Origin: Zarea fungicola
Taxonomy: Eukaryota; Ascomycota; Sordariomycetes; Hypocreales; Cordycipitaceae
Direction: 5' to 3'
DNA length: 64,000 nt
Assembly: GCA_900169235.1 (NCBI GenBank)
Contig: FWCC01000298.1
Span: 186,001 to 250,000, forward strand
Shown: positions 1 to 12,017 of the stretch, piece after piece
How positions within the stretch are numbered: the stretch's first letter is position 1
How the letters are laid out: the number at the start of each line of letters is the position of its first letter
Notes under the pieces: model-generated
What the model was told of the DNA's origin: nothing
Database searches by the model: none
The model's input: the letters and a program-made list of their open reading frames with translations, nothing else
Translations under genes and position numbers: made by a program

Positions 1-298
1 CACATCGCGGTCGCAGGCGTCCTTGTCGGCTAGGGGATCCTCGTACTTGGCCGTAGGGTCAGACTTGGCGCCTGCAGCGCCCTGATCGCGCTGGTAGGCG
101 ATGCCCTTCATGAAAAACTGGGTGCCATTGGGATAGAAGAATTTGGAGCCCTAGCAGGGGAGAGAGCAGAATCACACATTTAGCATCCAGTTTGTAGTTA
201 AAATCAACGGGACGTTGTCTTACCTTGGCGACGATGGAAGGCAGGTCGGCGGCCGCAGCGACGCCGGCGAGGGCGAGAAGCGATGCAGCGGACCTCAT
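1..298 (-). CDS. GH72 1,3-beta-glucanosyltransferase (Gas/Gel family), 5' part only
   Basis: Cell-surface enzyme that cuts and rejoins beta-1,3-glucan chains during wall assembly, normally GPI-anchored. Exon 1 (298-224) encodes a 25-residue start that reads as a signal peptide (MRSAASLLALAGVAAAADLP). A 73-nt intron (223-151, GTAAGA to CTAG) follows. Exon 2 runs off the left edge and encodes the family's N-terminal signature: GSKFFYPNGTQFFMKGIAYQ, then a DPLADKDACDRDV block. Both blocks are characteristic of Gas1/Gel1 proteins just before the catalytic barrel. The catalytic glutamates, any X8/CBM43 module and the GPI signal lie outside the window. The start is the only ATG that gives a signal peptide. 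Paralogue identity cannot be set from this fragment. Confidence 0.88.
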
Positions 299-3200
299 GA
301 TTTTGATAATATTATGTAGTTATTTTGTATGTCGGATTCGGTCAATCAGCTGCAGATTCGAAAAGAAGAAAATATTGAGACGAAGAAAAATTGATAGGAA
401 ATTGTTAACGTGGTGTGTGTGTTGTAATGAGTGTGAGAAACGGCCAAATTCAAACGAGGAAGCCAACCCCGAAAAGTAGAGCAAAAAATGGACAAGTGAG
501 AGATTGAAAGACAAGAATGAAGAAGAAGGAGAGAAAGAGGAAACAAGAGATTCAGAAACGAGGCTATACTGGTACAAATATCAGACAGACGATACGGGGC
601 AGCGGTCTTGGCAAACAGCCAGGGGATCCCTCGAGTTTGCAACACCAAGAACGAGCCCAGACTCTAGCCAGCAAGCGGTGGAGATGGCTTTCTTTGGTTT
701 CTGGGCCTAGCGCGGCGGATTGTTCCTTGCACTAGCCCAGATACGAGGAAGCACCGTGGCGCCATGGCTAATAAGCTTGAAATTCTTATTACTGAGTAGC
801 ATTGTTGCAGTTGAGTAGGGGGGTGAGGAGTTGGCAAAGAGAGCAAGGCCTGGCAAGGAGTCGGTCTAGCAGGGAAGACGGCAGGGAAACGCTTTATTGG
901 ACCAGGGGTTGTTCCACAGCAGTTTATGAACTGAGGGTCTGCCTACGGCCAGCTTTGGCAGCTGTAAAATAAGCATGCTTCCCACTGTAAAATGCCATCC
1001 ACTGCTGTGCACTCTCTCAGCATCTGCAGTAACAACTGCCTTGTTGCCACTGAACAGTGTGGACACCGGGGCTCTCAACTCTCCACCTGCGACAGCCAGT
1101 TTTAGAAATGGGCGTCTCCCAACCTCCAATCATCTCTTCATCTTCCACCAGGACCCCTGACGTAGCCCCAGATGGCTGCGATATTAGATGCCAACGAAAA
1201 AGCGAGTCTGCAATTTCGAACCTGCGCCAAAAGCCAAAAGCCAAAGGATACGGAGCCATCACCGTTTCTGCCCCTGCCATTCTCCAGCACGTGCGGGCCT
1301 GCTCATAGTCACTGCAATGTGCCAGGCATGCATAGCTGGCTTTGCGTCAACACAGGCTTTTGACCTCTTCAGGATCCTAGGCCTCTCGTCGCAGACTTTT
1401 GCCTTGTTTCCCCACTGGACCTACGGTTTATGACAAAGACAAGAAATACTAACACATGGCCGTGGATGGCAAAATAGGGACCTGTTCGGCTTGCCCTCTC
1501 CACGGGGATCTGGGGCCTACCGTTTTAAATCCTAACGAAAGGAATCGCTATGTAGAATCCTTGCTTGATGTGGGTGGGATCAAATCTCTCTGTACAATGC
1601 CCACCAGTCTCGGGCCCCTGGCGACACGTTACAGATGACTGGCGTTTCTAAACTGGCATGAGCATACGGAATAGGAGTAAGGGGTGCCGTTTCTGTATTA
1701 AAAAAAATTGGCGCCGCTGCGGATGAGCTGTTAATGAATAGCCACATCGATGCCTGCGGGAAACTCGATATCGAAAGGTCAAGTATTGTGGCAACCCAAC
1801 GACGAATATACGAACAGGGGCATCTTGGCCAACATTCAAGTGAACCCATTGTGGCAGATTAGTTACGCGTCAATACTTGGTTCAAAACTCACCTCTTCTT
1901 GGCCCTCAGCGACCCAGCGTTACTCGTGGCATTGTTTGTGTATGATGGGGCCAAATCTTGGCGTGCTATCCACACACGCACTTGGCTCGGAACTTGGCTC
2001 AACTGGACCAGCCACCTCACCTGAACCGGGGAGGCGCTGCAAAATACATGGAGGAAGAGATCCGAGATCAGTCAGTTTCGTGTGTGGCACGAAACCTGCC
2101 AGGCCTGTTGCTATTACTTGGTAGAAGGCACAGGATGCTCAGCTCTAATTACAGTGTGCGAGGTCTACAGATTTGCCACCGGCATTTAAGCATAACGCCA
2201 CCAGAAAGCTGCTCTAAACGCGTTTATGTACCGCGCTCAGGATAGGGTAGTGAAACTGTCTGGCCCTCTCCTGGTGTGGATCAGGAATCAGTTCCCTTGG
2301 CGAACAACATGTGCATGAGTTGCAGCTACATAGCTACCCTATGCCATTACTCGAGTCGAATATGTTCTTACATGTTTGACCCAATTTGCCTGCAGTATAA
2401 TATACGTTATACCTGTAAACTAGCAATATCGGTAAACGCCACTTGAAGCAGGAAGGACATGACTATTATTGAGATTGGAGCTATCTGTTGGCATTCAGCA
2501 GCGCCCTCAATATGTCCGCCATCTGACAAAGCCGGCCAAGATACCATGTTTAATTCTGCCGTGGGGAGTAGAGCAATCCAAATTTCCTGTATTTTGCAGG
2601 TTTGAGCTCGTGTTCAAAGCCAAGTGCAAGTAAATCACGCCGAGCCTTACCAGAGACTCAATTCTAAGTTTATAATTAAATGTGGCTAATTTTATAACTC
2701 GCCGCCATGTGCTCCTCAGACTACCATTCCCCATTAAACTCACCTTGCTATGTTGTGCCCTTGGCGATTTATTTTGTATGCTCTTCTTCCATGCCTGGTC
2801 CTCTTTTCCTTTAATTGCACAGCACAAATCTTGCAGATCAGAGACTAATAATCGCTGAGAGATAATGAGAGTCGTTGCCCCTATTTCATTGTCTCGGTGT
2901 GGGCAAGCTAACATCTTGGCCGCTTGCTGGCCCTTGGCTGGGGCAGTGCAGGCGACTAACCAGAGTGCTCATCTTAACTGCTTGGATAGTAACCCTTCAT
3001 GCTGCGATTTAATTAACCTTTATGGGAATAAATAAATAGATTAGTTAGTGGCTCGCACTTGGCAGAGGTGCTGCGCCAACGATGGCACTTCTTGCTTGGC
3101 AGCGCTTGAATGTTGACAATCTTTCGGGGCAGTCAAAACTATAGGATGGCTCTTGGCAACATCGTAGTAGCATTGAATATGCGAGGAAAAAATATAGGAA

Positions 3201-4384
3201 TTAAAGACTGAGTAAAATTCTGCATGTATTGCGTATCACGGCGTGATTCTCAGCGTGTGCCAGTGGTTTCCTTTGCCCATAACACGCCGCCCTTGATACC
3301 AAAACGCCTGATGCGAACACTAGTAACAAAATAAAGAAAATGGGGGGAAAGGGGAAAAACGAGAACTAGTACTGAGGGCTAGTTTCTTCAAAAAATCAAT
3401 TTTCTTCCACGCCCGCCCGGCATGATATTGAACCGTTGACGCAGATTGATTTGGGATCTCTCCATGCAGCGCGGCGCAGTCCGCGTTAATGCCCACGGAC
3501 TTTGTAGTAGAGCGACCCGAGTCCGACCAAAAGTATTTCGTATAGTTCATGCGCTCGCTTCCATATTTTGACTTTCCAGTATCCCGAGTCCGAGTGTTGC
3601 TGTTCAAAGGATGGTTCCGAGTACTGCCTGTAATTCTGCATATCTGCCCTCAAGATTAGCCGAGAGCGCATCAGCCGATCGACGGACTGCTGCCTACTTT
3701 TTTTAAACGTACAAAGAAAAGCGGATTATTTCTCAATATTTTGGACAGATTTTACATTCAACCCCTTTTAATATATTCATCGCGTACCTTGCACGTTGTA
3801 GATCCTCGCCTCCTGACGGCATGCGCACATGACGGTCCTGGGATTTGTGCAATGATTGGCTAATCAGGGCTACTAAACTGTACACCATCACCATCACCCT
3901 GAACCACGCGAGGGTTCAGGTAGTTACATTGGCCAAACGTCACGAAATTTGAGACATTATTGTTTGAAATTCCTTGTCTGAACTAATGGCCGAGATTGTT
4001 ATGATATGCCTTTCGTTATCAGCGCAGGCGATGCAACGTCAGAATTATTCCATCAGCTGGACCTGCTGAGTTTGTGATTAATCCAACGTTTCTTTGAAAT
4101 AATCCGGCTTGATTAACTTAGACAACTAACTTGTACAAAGTATGATGCTTCAGGCTGGCCGCTACCAATCAGCCTTGTAAACCTGCCCATTGTCGATCCT
4201 CAGACCAGAAAGCTCACGCTAACAGTTGGCACCTCAAGGCTGCATCAGCTCCATGATGTAATAATTACAGCACAAGTTAAAAAGCCTGCTAGCCCAGTCC
4301 AATTGCAAGTTTAAAATGCATCTGGCTATTGTTTCCTCCAGCTATTTGGTAGAGAGTTAGTCACGGTACAAATACATCAAATCG
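299..4384. other. gene-poor intergenic stretch, about 4.1 kb
   Basis: No supported gene. It separates the start of the GH72 gene from the 3' end of the MFS transporter, so its left end must hold the GH72 promoter (minus strand). Open frames here, the longest about 135 codons, have no recognisable motif or splice partners. A perfect 8-bp inverted repeat with a 7-nt loop lies at 3898-3920. No tRNA, 5S rRNA or transposon ORF was recognised. Confidence 0.6.
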
Positions 4385-6290
4385 CTATCGTACGTCAAAC
4401 TGTCGCTTCGCCATGTTAGTGTACCTCGCTGCAGTCCACTGCCTGCAGCGACGTCCCCAAACAATCATCGGCACCACAAGAAGTGAAACTGCAATGGACA
4501 GGCAGCCCGAGCAGATAAACATATTATATAACCCCATACCATCAATCCAAGGGGTCAAGCACATGGCTCCTAACGTGCCAAATGCATTGCGCACAAATGT
4601 GATGCCTATATACGCATCCCCGATAACCTGATACAACCGTTAGAGCTGTTAAACATTATCCTCTTTGGAGTGATCTATAAGGCCAAGATTGAGTTTGCTG
4701 GATTCTTTAGCGACTTACATCTCTGTACGAGTCCACGAGATAGACCAGTGTGATGTTGCCGAGAGCTGTACTTCCGAAGCCGTAAATACCCAGCCCGACA
4801 GCCGGGATTGGCCATGGCATACCCTGTTCTTGTTAGCCGGATGAAAATATGCCAAAATTCAATCAAGTTACCTTTGTAATCGAAAATCCAAACATGAAAT
4901 ATCCTGCAGGAGCGATTAAAATGGTTGGGAAAGCGAGCCAAAGGCGCATTTCTGGTTCATAGAGACCACCGTTGCGTCTCGCGAGCCATTTTATGCTATA
5001 GTCTGACAAGTGGCCGCCGAAAAACCCTCCAAGAACACACCCAATTAAAGTTGGGAGATTGAGAAGCCCAACGCCTGCCGATGAAAAGTTGTACGGCGGT
5101 AGCGTGAAGTAGGTTGCCTGAACATTGAGCACAATCGCAAGCCAAGCGAGCAGCGAACCGTAGACTATGGCAACAAATGTCACAGCCGGAAAGGTGGCAA
5201 GGATTATGAATGGCTGGTAGGTGTGCCGAATCACGTTCTTGAAGGTGCCGCCCGTTCTAGTGAAGAGAGCGATCCGTTCCCGATAAGATTTCATGGGAAT
5301 ATCGTCTCGTATGGGAGGCCGCTCTGGAGAGAGTGCTCCAAGATGTCCAACATTTGCCTTTTCAGAGTCCACAGCATATGCTTCGTCGCTGTCGTTATCT
5401 GACCGCGGTACGAATATTGTCTCTTCGTAGAAAAACGCAAAAAATAGAAGCAAAATGCCAGACAATATCACGCTCCACCACCATATCCTGAATTTGGAGA
5501 AGAGAATAACATTAGCAATACCGTACTGCAATAAAATAGGCCTCTTTGTGTCGAGATTGGAGCATCTTCCACCCGCGAACAAGCAAATGCTAGGGCTCTT
5601 TCACTTACCAGCGCCAGCCCTGCGCGGCTGCAATGTAGCCCGCTGCTACTGGCGAGAGGAACGTGCCTGAATTAATCGCAATTGTGAGAATATTCGTCTT
5701 GGCTCCTCTCTGAGACACAAAAAACAAATCGGCAATCGTCATTGCGCAGATAATCTCGCCAATGGAGCCAGCCAGCCCACACACGAGGTTGAAGCCATAC
5801 AGGTCGCCAAGTGTCTGCATACGGGCTTGCCAAATCGTCGTTCCCACCAAAATGATGATACTCAAGAGATAGATGGGACGTCTTCCAAACCGGAGCGCAA
5901 CTGGGATGAAGATTATACCACCCAATGCGATACCCGCATCTGAAATAGCAAATGACTGGTTGAGCTCCTGGAATGAAAACCCCAACTCGTCATGGACTTG
6001 GCCGTATACCACGGTCGCAATGTCAATGACAACATATATGACAAAGGTATAGAAACAAGCGAGTCCAAAGTTGATATTCTTTCGCACCCTGGACCAATTG
6101 AGAGGATCATTGGGGTCACCGCTAGGGACTGGCTGCAGAACAATCCTGTTGCCTTGAGCCGTCACTGTTTACGTGTTAGAAATAGAAAAGAATTCCCACG
6201 AGATATGCACAAACCGTCATCCAGTAGGACAGTCCCAGGTGGATGTTGACCAAAAGCTGGCAACTGGGTGTTTTCAATGACAGCGTCCAT
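4385..6290 (-). CDS. MFS transporter, DHA1 (HOL1-like) family
   Basis: Proton-coupled drug/metabolite transporter of the plasma membrane, 531 aa. Exons on the minus strand are 6290-6215, 6164-5609, 5487-4872, 4823-4719 and 4627-4385; all junctions are GT-AG and the sum is divisible by three. The cytoplasmic N-terminus ends in the DPNDPLNWSRVRKN motif typical of HOL1-like DHA1 proteins. About twelve hydrophobic segments follow, with a GRRP loop between TM2 and TM3 and a long charged central loop (SDNDSDEAYAVDSEK region). The ATG at 6290 was chosen because its 25-codon exon splices exactly in phase to the rest, whereas starting inside exon 2 would need a non-ATG codon. It lies 369 bp from the Zn2Cys6 gene on the same strand, so co-regulation is plausible. 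Substrate is not inferable. Confidence 0.9.
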
Positions 6291-6659
6291 CGGAACTCAG
6301 GATGAGCTACAAGTCTCCCGGGATAGGAATGAAAGGGACGGGATACAGCTACATGTTTTCCCAGGAATCTTGCATGTTATTATAGAGATTTCTGGTTGTC
6401 TCCCTATCCACGCCCTCCCTGTGCTTGTTGGTGATTCAACAGAGCGCGCCAACATCTGGGGAAGTGGATATATGCTCCAGCTGTGGAGTGAACTAACTAA
6501 TGCATCCTGTATCTTAAAGCTAGCTCACATATCTGTAGTTGCGGACTACTTAGTGCGTCGGCAACCTAAATTAGACCTAGCGTTGGTATTCCGAATGTTG
6601 TGGCGGCGCCGGAACTTGCGTGCTATTATCCTCTAGCACGCGCAATGCTGTCCAATTCG
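6291..6659. promoter_or_regulatory. MFS transporter promoter / regulator 3' flank
   Basis: A 369-bp gap between two minus-strand genes. It must hold the 3' end of the Zn2Cys6 gene and the promoter of the MFS transporter. No TATA box or CGG-type zinc-cluster site was identified with confidence. Confidence 0.45.
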
Positions 6660-8218
6660 TCAGATAAAAACAGTGGCAAGGGCCTCGGAATAAAAAAGCA
6701 GGTTGATGCCGGCCCGTTCGAACCCATCCACCTTTTCGAATGCCTTTTTAAACAGCCCAACTACCGATGTCGCGGCTCGTAGCCCCGAGGCCGGAGCTAA
6801 TGCATTGACATATGTGGTCGCCGTATCGTGCTCCACGACACTGGAGGCAGTTAGGCCGATGATAATTACAGGCCATATCAAGACGGGCGAGAAAAACTTG
6901 ACCCTGGTTAAGTAATTGAGCCAGCAGTATCCAAGGCGTGATAATTCATCACTTGTTGCCTGAGCTTGCAGGGCCGAGGGGCCTCGTAGCCTGCTCATGA
7001 CTATCCAGCCCGCGATAGAGTAAAGAGACTGCGCAGCATGGGTCTGGTCACTCAGTTTCAAATCCAAGGCACAGTTGTCGCCCAACCCATAGTGTTGGTC
7101 TACCCATTGCGACAGTAATGCTCCGAGAGAGGTCAGATGTTGTCGTAGGTAGTCCTCTACTTGGCCCAGTTCCGACAGCTTCAGTATGTTCCGTGGTACT
7201 TGGCGAAGGAGCACAGCAAGCTTGAAAACAGTATTGAATATGGGCGGCTGTAAGCCGATCCACAGACTATGCTGCCACAACCCACCCTGGATGCTAGATA
7301 CTGCCCAGGTATTGACCAAGCCATCGAGAAAAGTATAGTTCTCGGCCTTCTCTTGATGTGGTTGAAAGAGGCAGGTGACTGCTACTCGATAGATTAAACT
7401 CTCAAGCTGAAGAATGTGGCGCATATTTGTCAGTGGAAGCCGAGAAAAGCGATGGAGAAAGTAGTCTCGCGCGAATTTGGCATGAGCATCGGACGGGGAT
7501 TGCTGTCTGTCGCCAAATTTTTCAAATATATGGAGTAACAACATAGAGCACAGGGCCCATTCTTGGGGTTCTGGTACCGACGCCAAATGCCTGCGCAGGC
7601 CAGCTATGGCCTTGGAGTGGCACTCGAGCGCCGTGAGGCGCCAATGGCTGTCTGATGATGGATGCTGTTGCGCGAGCTGGGCTGCCCCGAGAGCAAGCCA
7701 TGTGCATGCGTAGGATGGAAACTCGGCGAGCAACGGAAGAAAAGGCACGACAATAGTGTAGTAATCATCAAAGTATGCACCATGAATTGCGCGGTTCGCG
7801 TGGCAGACGACTTCCCAGGCGTGCGACGCGGGTACCCCTGCTAATCCGTCGGGGAAGACTAGGAGGAAATCGGAGGTGGGTTGAATGGAGGGGAATGAGG
7901 CTATACTGTGAATTTGCTGCCACTCTGTCTTACAGACCTGTACAGACACGCTCTGCTGAAATGGCTCTTGTGACCAGACGCAGTCACTCGGCCCACGCTG
8001 TGCGCATCTGCCACAAACTGGCCGTTTCTCATCGCATTTCTTCTTATTGCGACGACCTGACAGTCAAGGCGATTGATACATTAGCGCTCCTAGTAGCAAT
8101 GCAGCAGAGAGACTTGCTGGTCGTAGCCAAGCGGGGGCAGTTTCAAGCAAGTAAACTTACAGGATATGCAACCGTTTCTGGATCGCGGCAGCCTCTTCTT
8201 GGCCACATGACTGACCAT
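6660..8218 (-). CDS. Zn2Cys6 transcription factor with fungal-specific domain
   Basis: Nuclear DNA-binding regulator, 484 aa. Exon 1 (8218-8161) and exon 2 (8056-6660) are joined across a 104-nt intron that splits the second zinc-ligand cysteine codon. The join restores the cluster CISCRRNKKKCDEK then RPVCGRCAQRGPSDC, spacing C-X2-C-X6-C-X6-C-X2-C-X7-C, preceded by basic residues. The remainder is alpha-helical and resembles the Upc2/ArgRII-type fungal-specific domain (DFLLVFPDGLAGVP, then LRRHLASVPEPQEWALCSML). I preferred the ATG at 8218 because zinc clusters usually sit near the N-terminus. An in-frame ATG at 8359 would add 47 residues. It is transcribed divergently from the nitrilase gene and lies upstream of the MFS gene on the same strand, so it may be the local regulator (inference). 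Confidence 0.88.
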
Positions 8219-8643
8219 GCCGCCGGACCATAGCTCGAAATTCGCAAACATTTGCCGTATTAGTCTGTTTCGTCGGCAGGTCTTGGAAAGCGTAGTTGGG
8301 AGCTTGCGGAGATGAGTCTGAGCGCGAACGTGGATCTCTTGGAATGGGGTGGTGGGCATCTTATAAGTTAGTGTGGCGGCTGTCCTAATGCGGTTATCGT
8401 CCGCTTATATGTAGTCGGGGTAGGACGGGTTCATGAGTAGAGGAGCGCATGCTTGCTAGCTTTGGTCTTCACTGCAAGACAATACGGAGTAGAGGGCTCA
8501 AGCTGAGAGTATATAAGCATATGACTCTCTTCTGTTTCAACATTGTAGCCAACAGCTGCAGCGATCGTCATTTTAGCCTCTCGTCTCTTCTCTCTCGGCG
8601 CCTCTTCAGTAAACGTCCATTCACTTATACAGACTTCGGTGCA
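8219..8643. promoter_or_regulatory. divergent promoter between Zn2Cys6 gene and nitrilase gene
   Basis: This 425-bp segment must drive the regulator leftward and the hydrolase rightward. A TATA-like stretch (gagtatataagc, about 8507-8518) lies about 130 bp upstream of the nitrilase ATG, suited to rightward transcription. If the regulator starts at 8359 the region shrinks to about 285 bp. No zinc-cluster operator was called. Confidence 0.5.
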
Positions 8644-9634
8644 ATGTCGGACAGTGCAATGACAGAGAGAACGCCCGGGAAAGTGCGTATCGCTCTTGTC
8701 CAGCTTTATTCCGATGTATGTGAGCGAATACCATGAACGTATGGAACCAATAGACTAAACTGAAAAATAGCCAACGGATGTGCAGGGCAATTTCAATCGC
8801 GCATCGGACTACATCCGCACAGCCGCAGCAGACGGTGCTCACATTGCTGTGCTACCCGAATACCACCTGGCAGACTTTTATGAGCAGATGAAAGAGCCAG
8901 CAGCCGCCGTGGCAACCTCAGCGACCTACCTGAAGCGCTACCAGTCTCTAGCGAAAGAGCTCAAGATCGGCATCGTTCCTGGTACTCTGCTGGAAACCAA
9001 AACGCAGGGCGATACCCCCAGCACGGAATTTATCGGTGAACTAGCCAATTCAGCGTATTTCATCGGGCCAGACGGAGCGCTGCTCGGCCGATACCAGAAA
9101 AAGAACCTGTGGCACCCGGAGCGGCCTCATGTCATCGCCGACAGCGCTTCTCCGCACCGCGCCTTCGACACCCCCTGGGGACGTGTTGGTCTAATCATAT
9201 GCTGGGACATGGCGTTCCCGGAGGCATCCCGCGCGCTGATTGCGGACGGTGCGCAGATTGTCATTTGCTCATCCTGCTGGCTGGCAGAGGACGGTGGCGC
9301 GGGGCGGGTGGTCAATGCCGAGTGCGAGGCGCTCTTCCTGCGAAACGCATGTGTATCGCGGGCATTTGAGAATACCTGCAGTGTTGTATTTGTGAATGCC
9401 GCCGCACCCCTTGGGAGCACTGATGGCAGAGATAAGCGCGGCCTGGAATATATAGGGCAAAGCCAGGCGGCCATGCCGTTGCAGGGCACTCGTTGTATAC
9501 TTGGTCGAGCTGAGGAGTGTAGTGTGGTGGAACTAGACCTGGATGTTCTAAAAGTTGCTGAAGATGTTTACAAGATCCGAGAGGACATGTCTAAACCCGG
9601 CTGGCATTACCCTTTCAAGTGTGCAGCCCGCTGA
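8644..9634 (+). CDS. nitrilase-superfamily carbon-nitrogen hydrolase
   Basis: Hydrolyses a non-peptide C-N bond (nitrile, amide or carbamoyl substrate); 311 aa. Exon 1 (8644-8715) ends in phase 0 at SD, a 55-nt intron (8716-8770) follows, and exon 2 runs to the TGA. The catalytic residues are visible: Glu about 54 in LPEYH, Lys about 134 in [13 protein letters not shown], and Cys about 168 in [10 protein letters not shown]. The length matches single-domain members. The block around the nucleophile ([20 protein letters not shown]) is closer to amidase/carbamoylase branches than to plant-type nitrilases, but substrate class cannot be fixed by eye. Start: first ATG in frame; a second at codon 6 is possible. 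It lies head-to-head with a Zn2Cys6 regulator and near an MFS transporter. Confidence 0.93.
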
Positions 9635-10714
9635 GCCAAGGCATAGGGCAGTTATGCCGTCGCTGTACCATATGGCATCTGAATCAAATTAAAAACCAAG
9701 CCTTTTATAAAATATAATTTTAGTCCGAAATTTTATGCTACAGAGATGAGAAGGAAAAAATAAGCCTTTGATAAATAAACTGTCGGCCAAGCTTGCCTGA
9801 AGCATGTACAACTACCCCTTTTAACTTTGGTAGCTGAACGAGAGTGCCTGCTTTCTCTGCGTCCTATCGTACTTCGTAGGAGTTCCATCCATCTCCATAT
9901 ACCGGTTGCGCTTTTTAATTCCCGTATCAAAATAAATGAGCGAAATGTAGCCCTGACTAGTGTGATGATGAGAGGAAGAAGCCATCTTCGTGAGCGACGG
10001 CTGGTATGAATGGTGGCGCACTTGATGAATCACCGCAGCTAAGTGGCAGGCTTAAGCCACTGCTCTAGCCCTTCAATTTACCAGTCTGCTTGTTTCTGCC
10101 ATTTTTTCATTAATTTCAGACTTGAAGTCCCACAAGATGTAGGCAAATGGACTGGCTGTAGACCAGCTGCCTACAGAGACTTGGCGCAAACGAAGTCAGG
10201 CCTGTGTAGGTGCGCCGTAAAACATCAAGATGATTCTATGAGAGAACATCGTCTATATCACAATAAAAAATGTTTCGATTTCAATTTCTCTAGATTCTGT
10301 ACTTCAGTGACAGGTGGACGGTTCTGGTCGTTGCCAACCTCTGCAGTTGCAGAGTGTCTAGACCCCTTAGAAGAGCCAGTCGTTTAAGGCCATGGCACTA
10401 CCCGATGGGGGCGAGACCCTCTTTGAGGGCGAATAGCCGTATTTTTTAATGTTACTCAGTCTCAAGTACTAAGGTAGTTGTTATTCTGCTGCCTAGCGAT
10501 GGATCGATACAGATTAAGGTGCATGGTTGGTGCCAAAGATACTATGGAGCAGGGTTAGGCATCCGTATTATCGAGCTTGGTGGCGAAGCGGGCGACGAAT
10601 ATGAAGTGCGTGTTCGCCCCATCACAGCCAAAAGAGTAACTTGCAGGCAAACAAAATAGAATCAAGATTCGTTACACCTTTCGATGCTGTCTCGATTTCT
10701 CTTGAAGTATTCTC
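9635..10714. other. intergenic, 3' flank of nitrilase gene
   Basis: No supported gene. An AT-rich segment at about 9690-9720 is a plausible polyadenylation region for the nitrilase gene. Short open frames here lack motifs. Confidence 0.5.
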
Positions 10715-11173
10715 ATGTCAGATACGACATTGACACCAGCACACCCTCGCAACGACAGAAGCTGCACTGGGCCACTACGCACGATGCTGCAAGCTTGCCT
10801 TGCCTGGTATAGGCGCCGCAAAACGCCGCCAGAAAATCACAGCAGCAGACCAAATAGTGACTCGACATTGACACCGAATAGCGAAATCGACGAGTTTAGT
10901 GTCAAGATGGGGTCCATGCCGGTCGACTATGCTTCTGTCAAACAAGCACAAACCCAACCACAGCAGAGACACCGACCACTGCTCATTTCGACGTCTGAAA
11001 GTTCTGAAGCGCCAGAAATATTCTGCAAATATAGCTCCGAATACGATAGAAGGAAATGGGGAGAATTACAACCGCAACTAGTTCCAGATGCCATGGTTCT
11101 GGAACGGATCAAGGCCGCACCAATAAATCATTTACCGCTGCGAGCTGGACTGGCAGTTTCTGCGCGCGGTTGA
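10715..11173 (+). CDS. hypothetical protein, single exon, low certainty
   Basis: An uninterrupted ATG-to-TGA frame of 152 codons. I do not recognise it. The predicted protein is hydrophilic, Ser/Pro/Gln-rich and probably largely disordered, with a near-repeat (DTTLTP near residue 3, DSTLTP near residue 49) and a more ordered C-terminal half around FCKYSSEYDRRKWGEL. There is no signal peptide or membrane segment. Codon choice is not strongly biased, so it could be a chance frame. It stands alone between the nitrilase gene and ARB1. Confidence 0.38.
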   Translation: MSDTTLTPAHPRNDRSCTGPLRTMLQACLAWYRRRKTPPENHSSRPNSDSTLTPNSEIDEFSVKMGSMPVDYASVKQAQTQPQQRHRPLLISTSESSEAPEIFCKYSSEYDRRKWGELQPQLVPDAMVLERIKAAPINHLPLRAGLAVSARG

Positions 11174-12017
11174 CAGGACAGATAAAAAGATACGACGCAG
11201 AACAAAAAAAAAAAAAAGTTTGAGATACCCCCTTTACTTTACAAAGATGGACTTTTTTTTTTTTTGGCATGCAGAACGTGTTTACCTTGGATTGGTTTCC
11301 TACAGAGAAGTCCCGGGTAGGTGGCATATAGATATTATACTTGATCGGGCAAAGACGGACATAAGCACCATGACGTCAAAAAGAACAGCCAGGAGACTCG
11401 GGAACAGAACAGGATGTGGGAGAATCGGAAGACAAGGATTGTAAAAACAAACAATATAGAGATGAGTTATTATTTTTTCTCAGGAATAAAAAATCTTTGA
11501 CCTCTACTTCTTTTGATTTGACGGCAGTCTACCATTGTCGAAACATGGTAGCAAAGTAATTGCATCTAAGTACTGATACAAAACCTGGCCAATCAAATGA
11601 GCCATTTTGAAAGTACAAGTACTGTGATGACCTTTGTGGCCTGACTGGCTCGGACGCACCGCCACCGCCGCTTATCAGGAGCCAAAATTTGAATGGAGCC
11701 CCACCAAAAAAGAAAAATCACCCCGCCTATGAATCAAGCAAAATTTCAGCACCACGAAATTTATGTTGGCGTAACTATTCCTCTCCTCCCACTTCTACCA
11801 TCCAACATCACCACCCAGGGACCCGTCATTCTTTGTTCAACTCCTGGCGTCCTTTCCTCCTATCCGGTTTGAAATTAGCTAAAAAAGACTCGAGTATTTA
11901 AATATTCTTCGAGTCTAGCCGCAAAAGCCGTCAAAGACACTTTGCCGCCGCATATTGCAAAAAAACTCACCCCGCCAAACCCACCACCCCGCCCTCACAA
12001 CACAGAAATCGACAGAA
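11174..12017. promoter_or_regulatory. ARB1 upstream region
   Basis: About 840 bp without a gene, including two A/T homopolymers (about 11204-11218 and 11248-11263). An inverted repeat (11886-11893 and 11909-11916) brackets the palindrome TATTTAAATA about 100-130 bp upstream of the ARB1 ATG. The dyad is a direct observation; a promoter role is inference. Confidence 0.5.

Noticed and set aside
2507..2914. 135-codon frame on the minus strand in the left intergenic stretch
   Set aside because: No recognisable motif, no splice partners, and no coding-type composition.
3898..3920. 8-bp inverted repeat with 7-nt loop as a possible terminator or RNA
   Set aside because: Hairpins of this size occur by chance in several kb of intergenic DNA, and no transcript end is expected here.
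6710..6735. B-box-like GGGTTCGAAC (minus strand), possible tRNA
   Set aside because: Inside the coding end of the Zn2Cys6 gene and no cloverleaf can be drawn around it.
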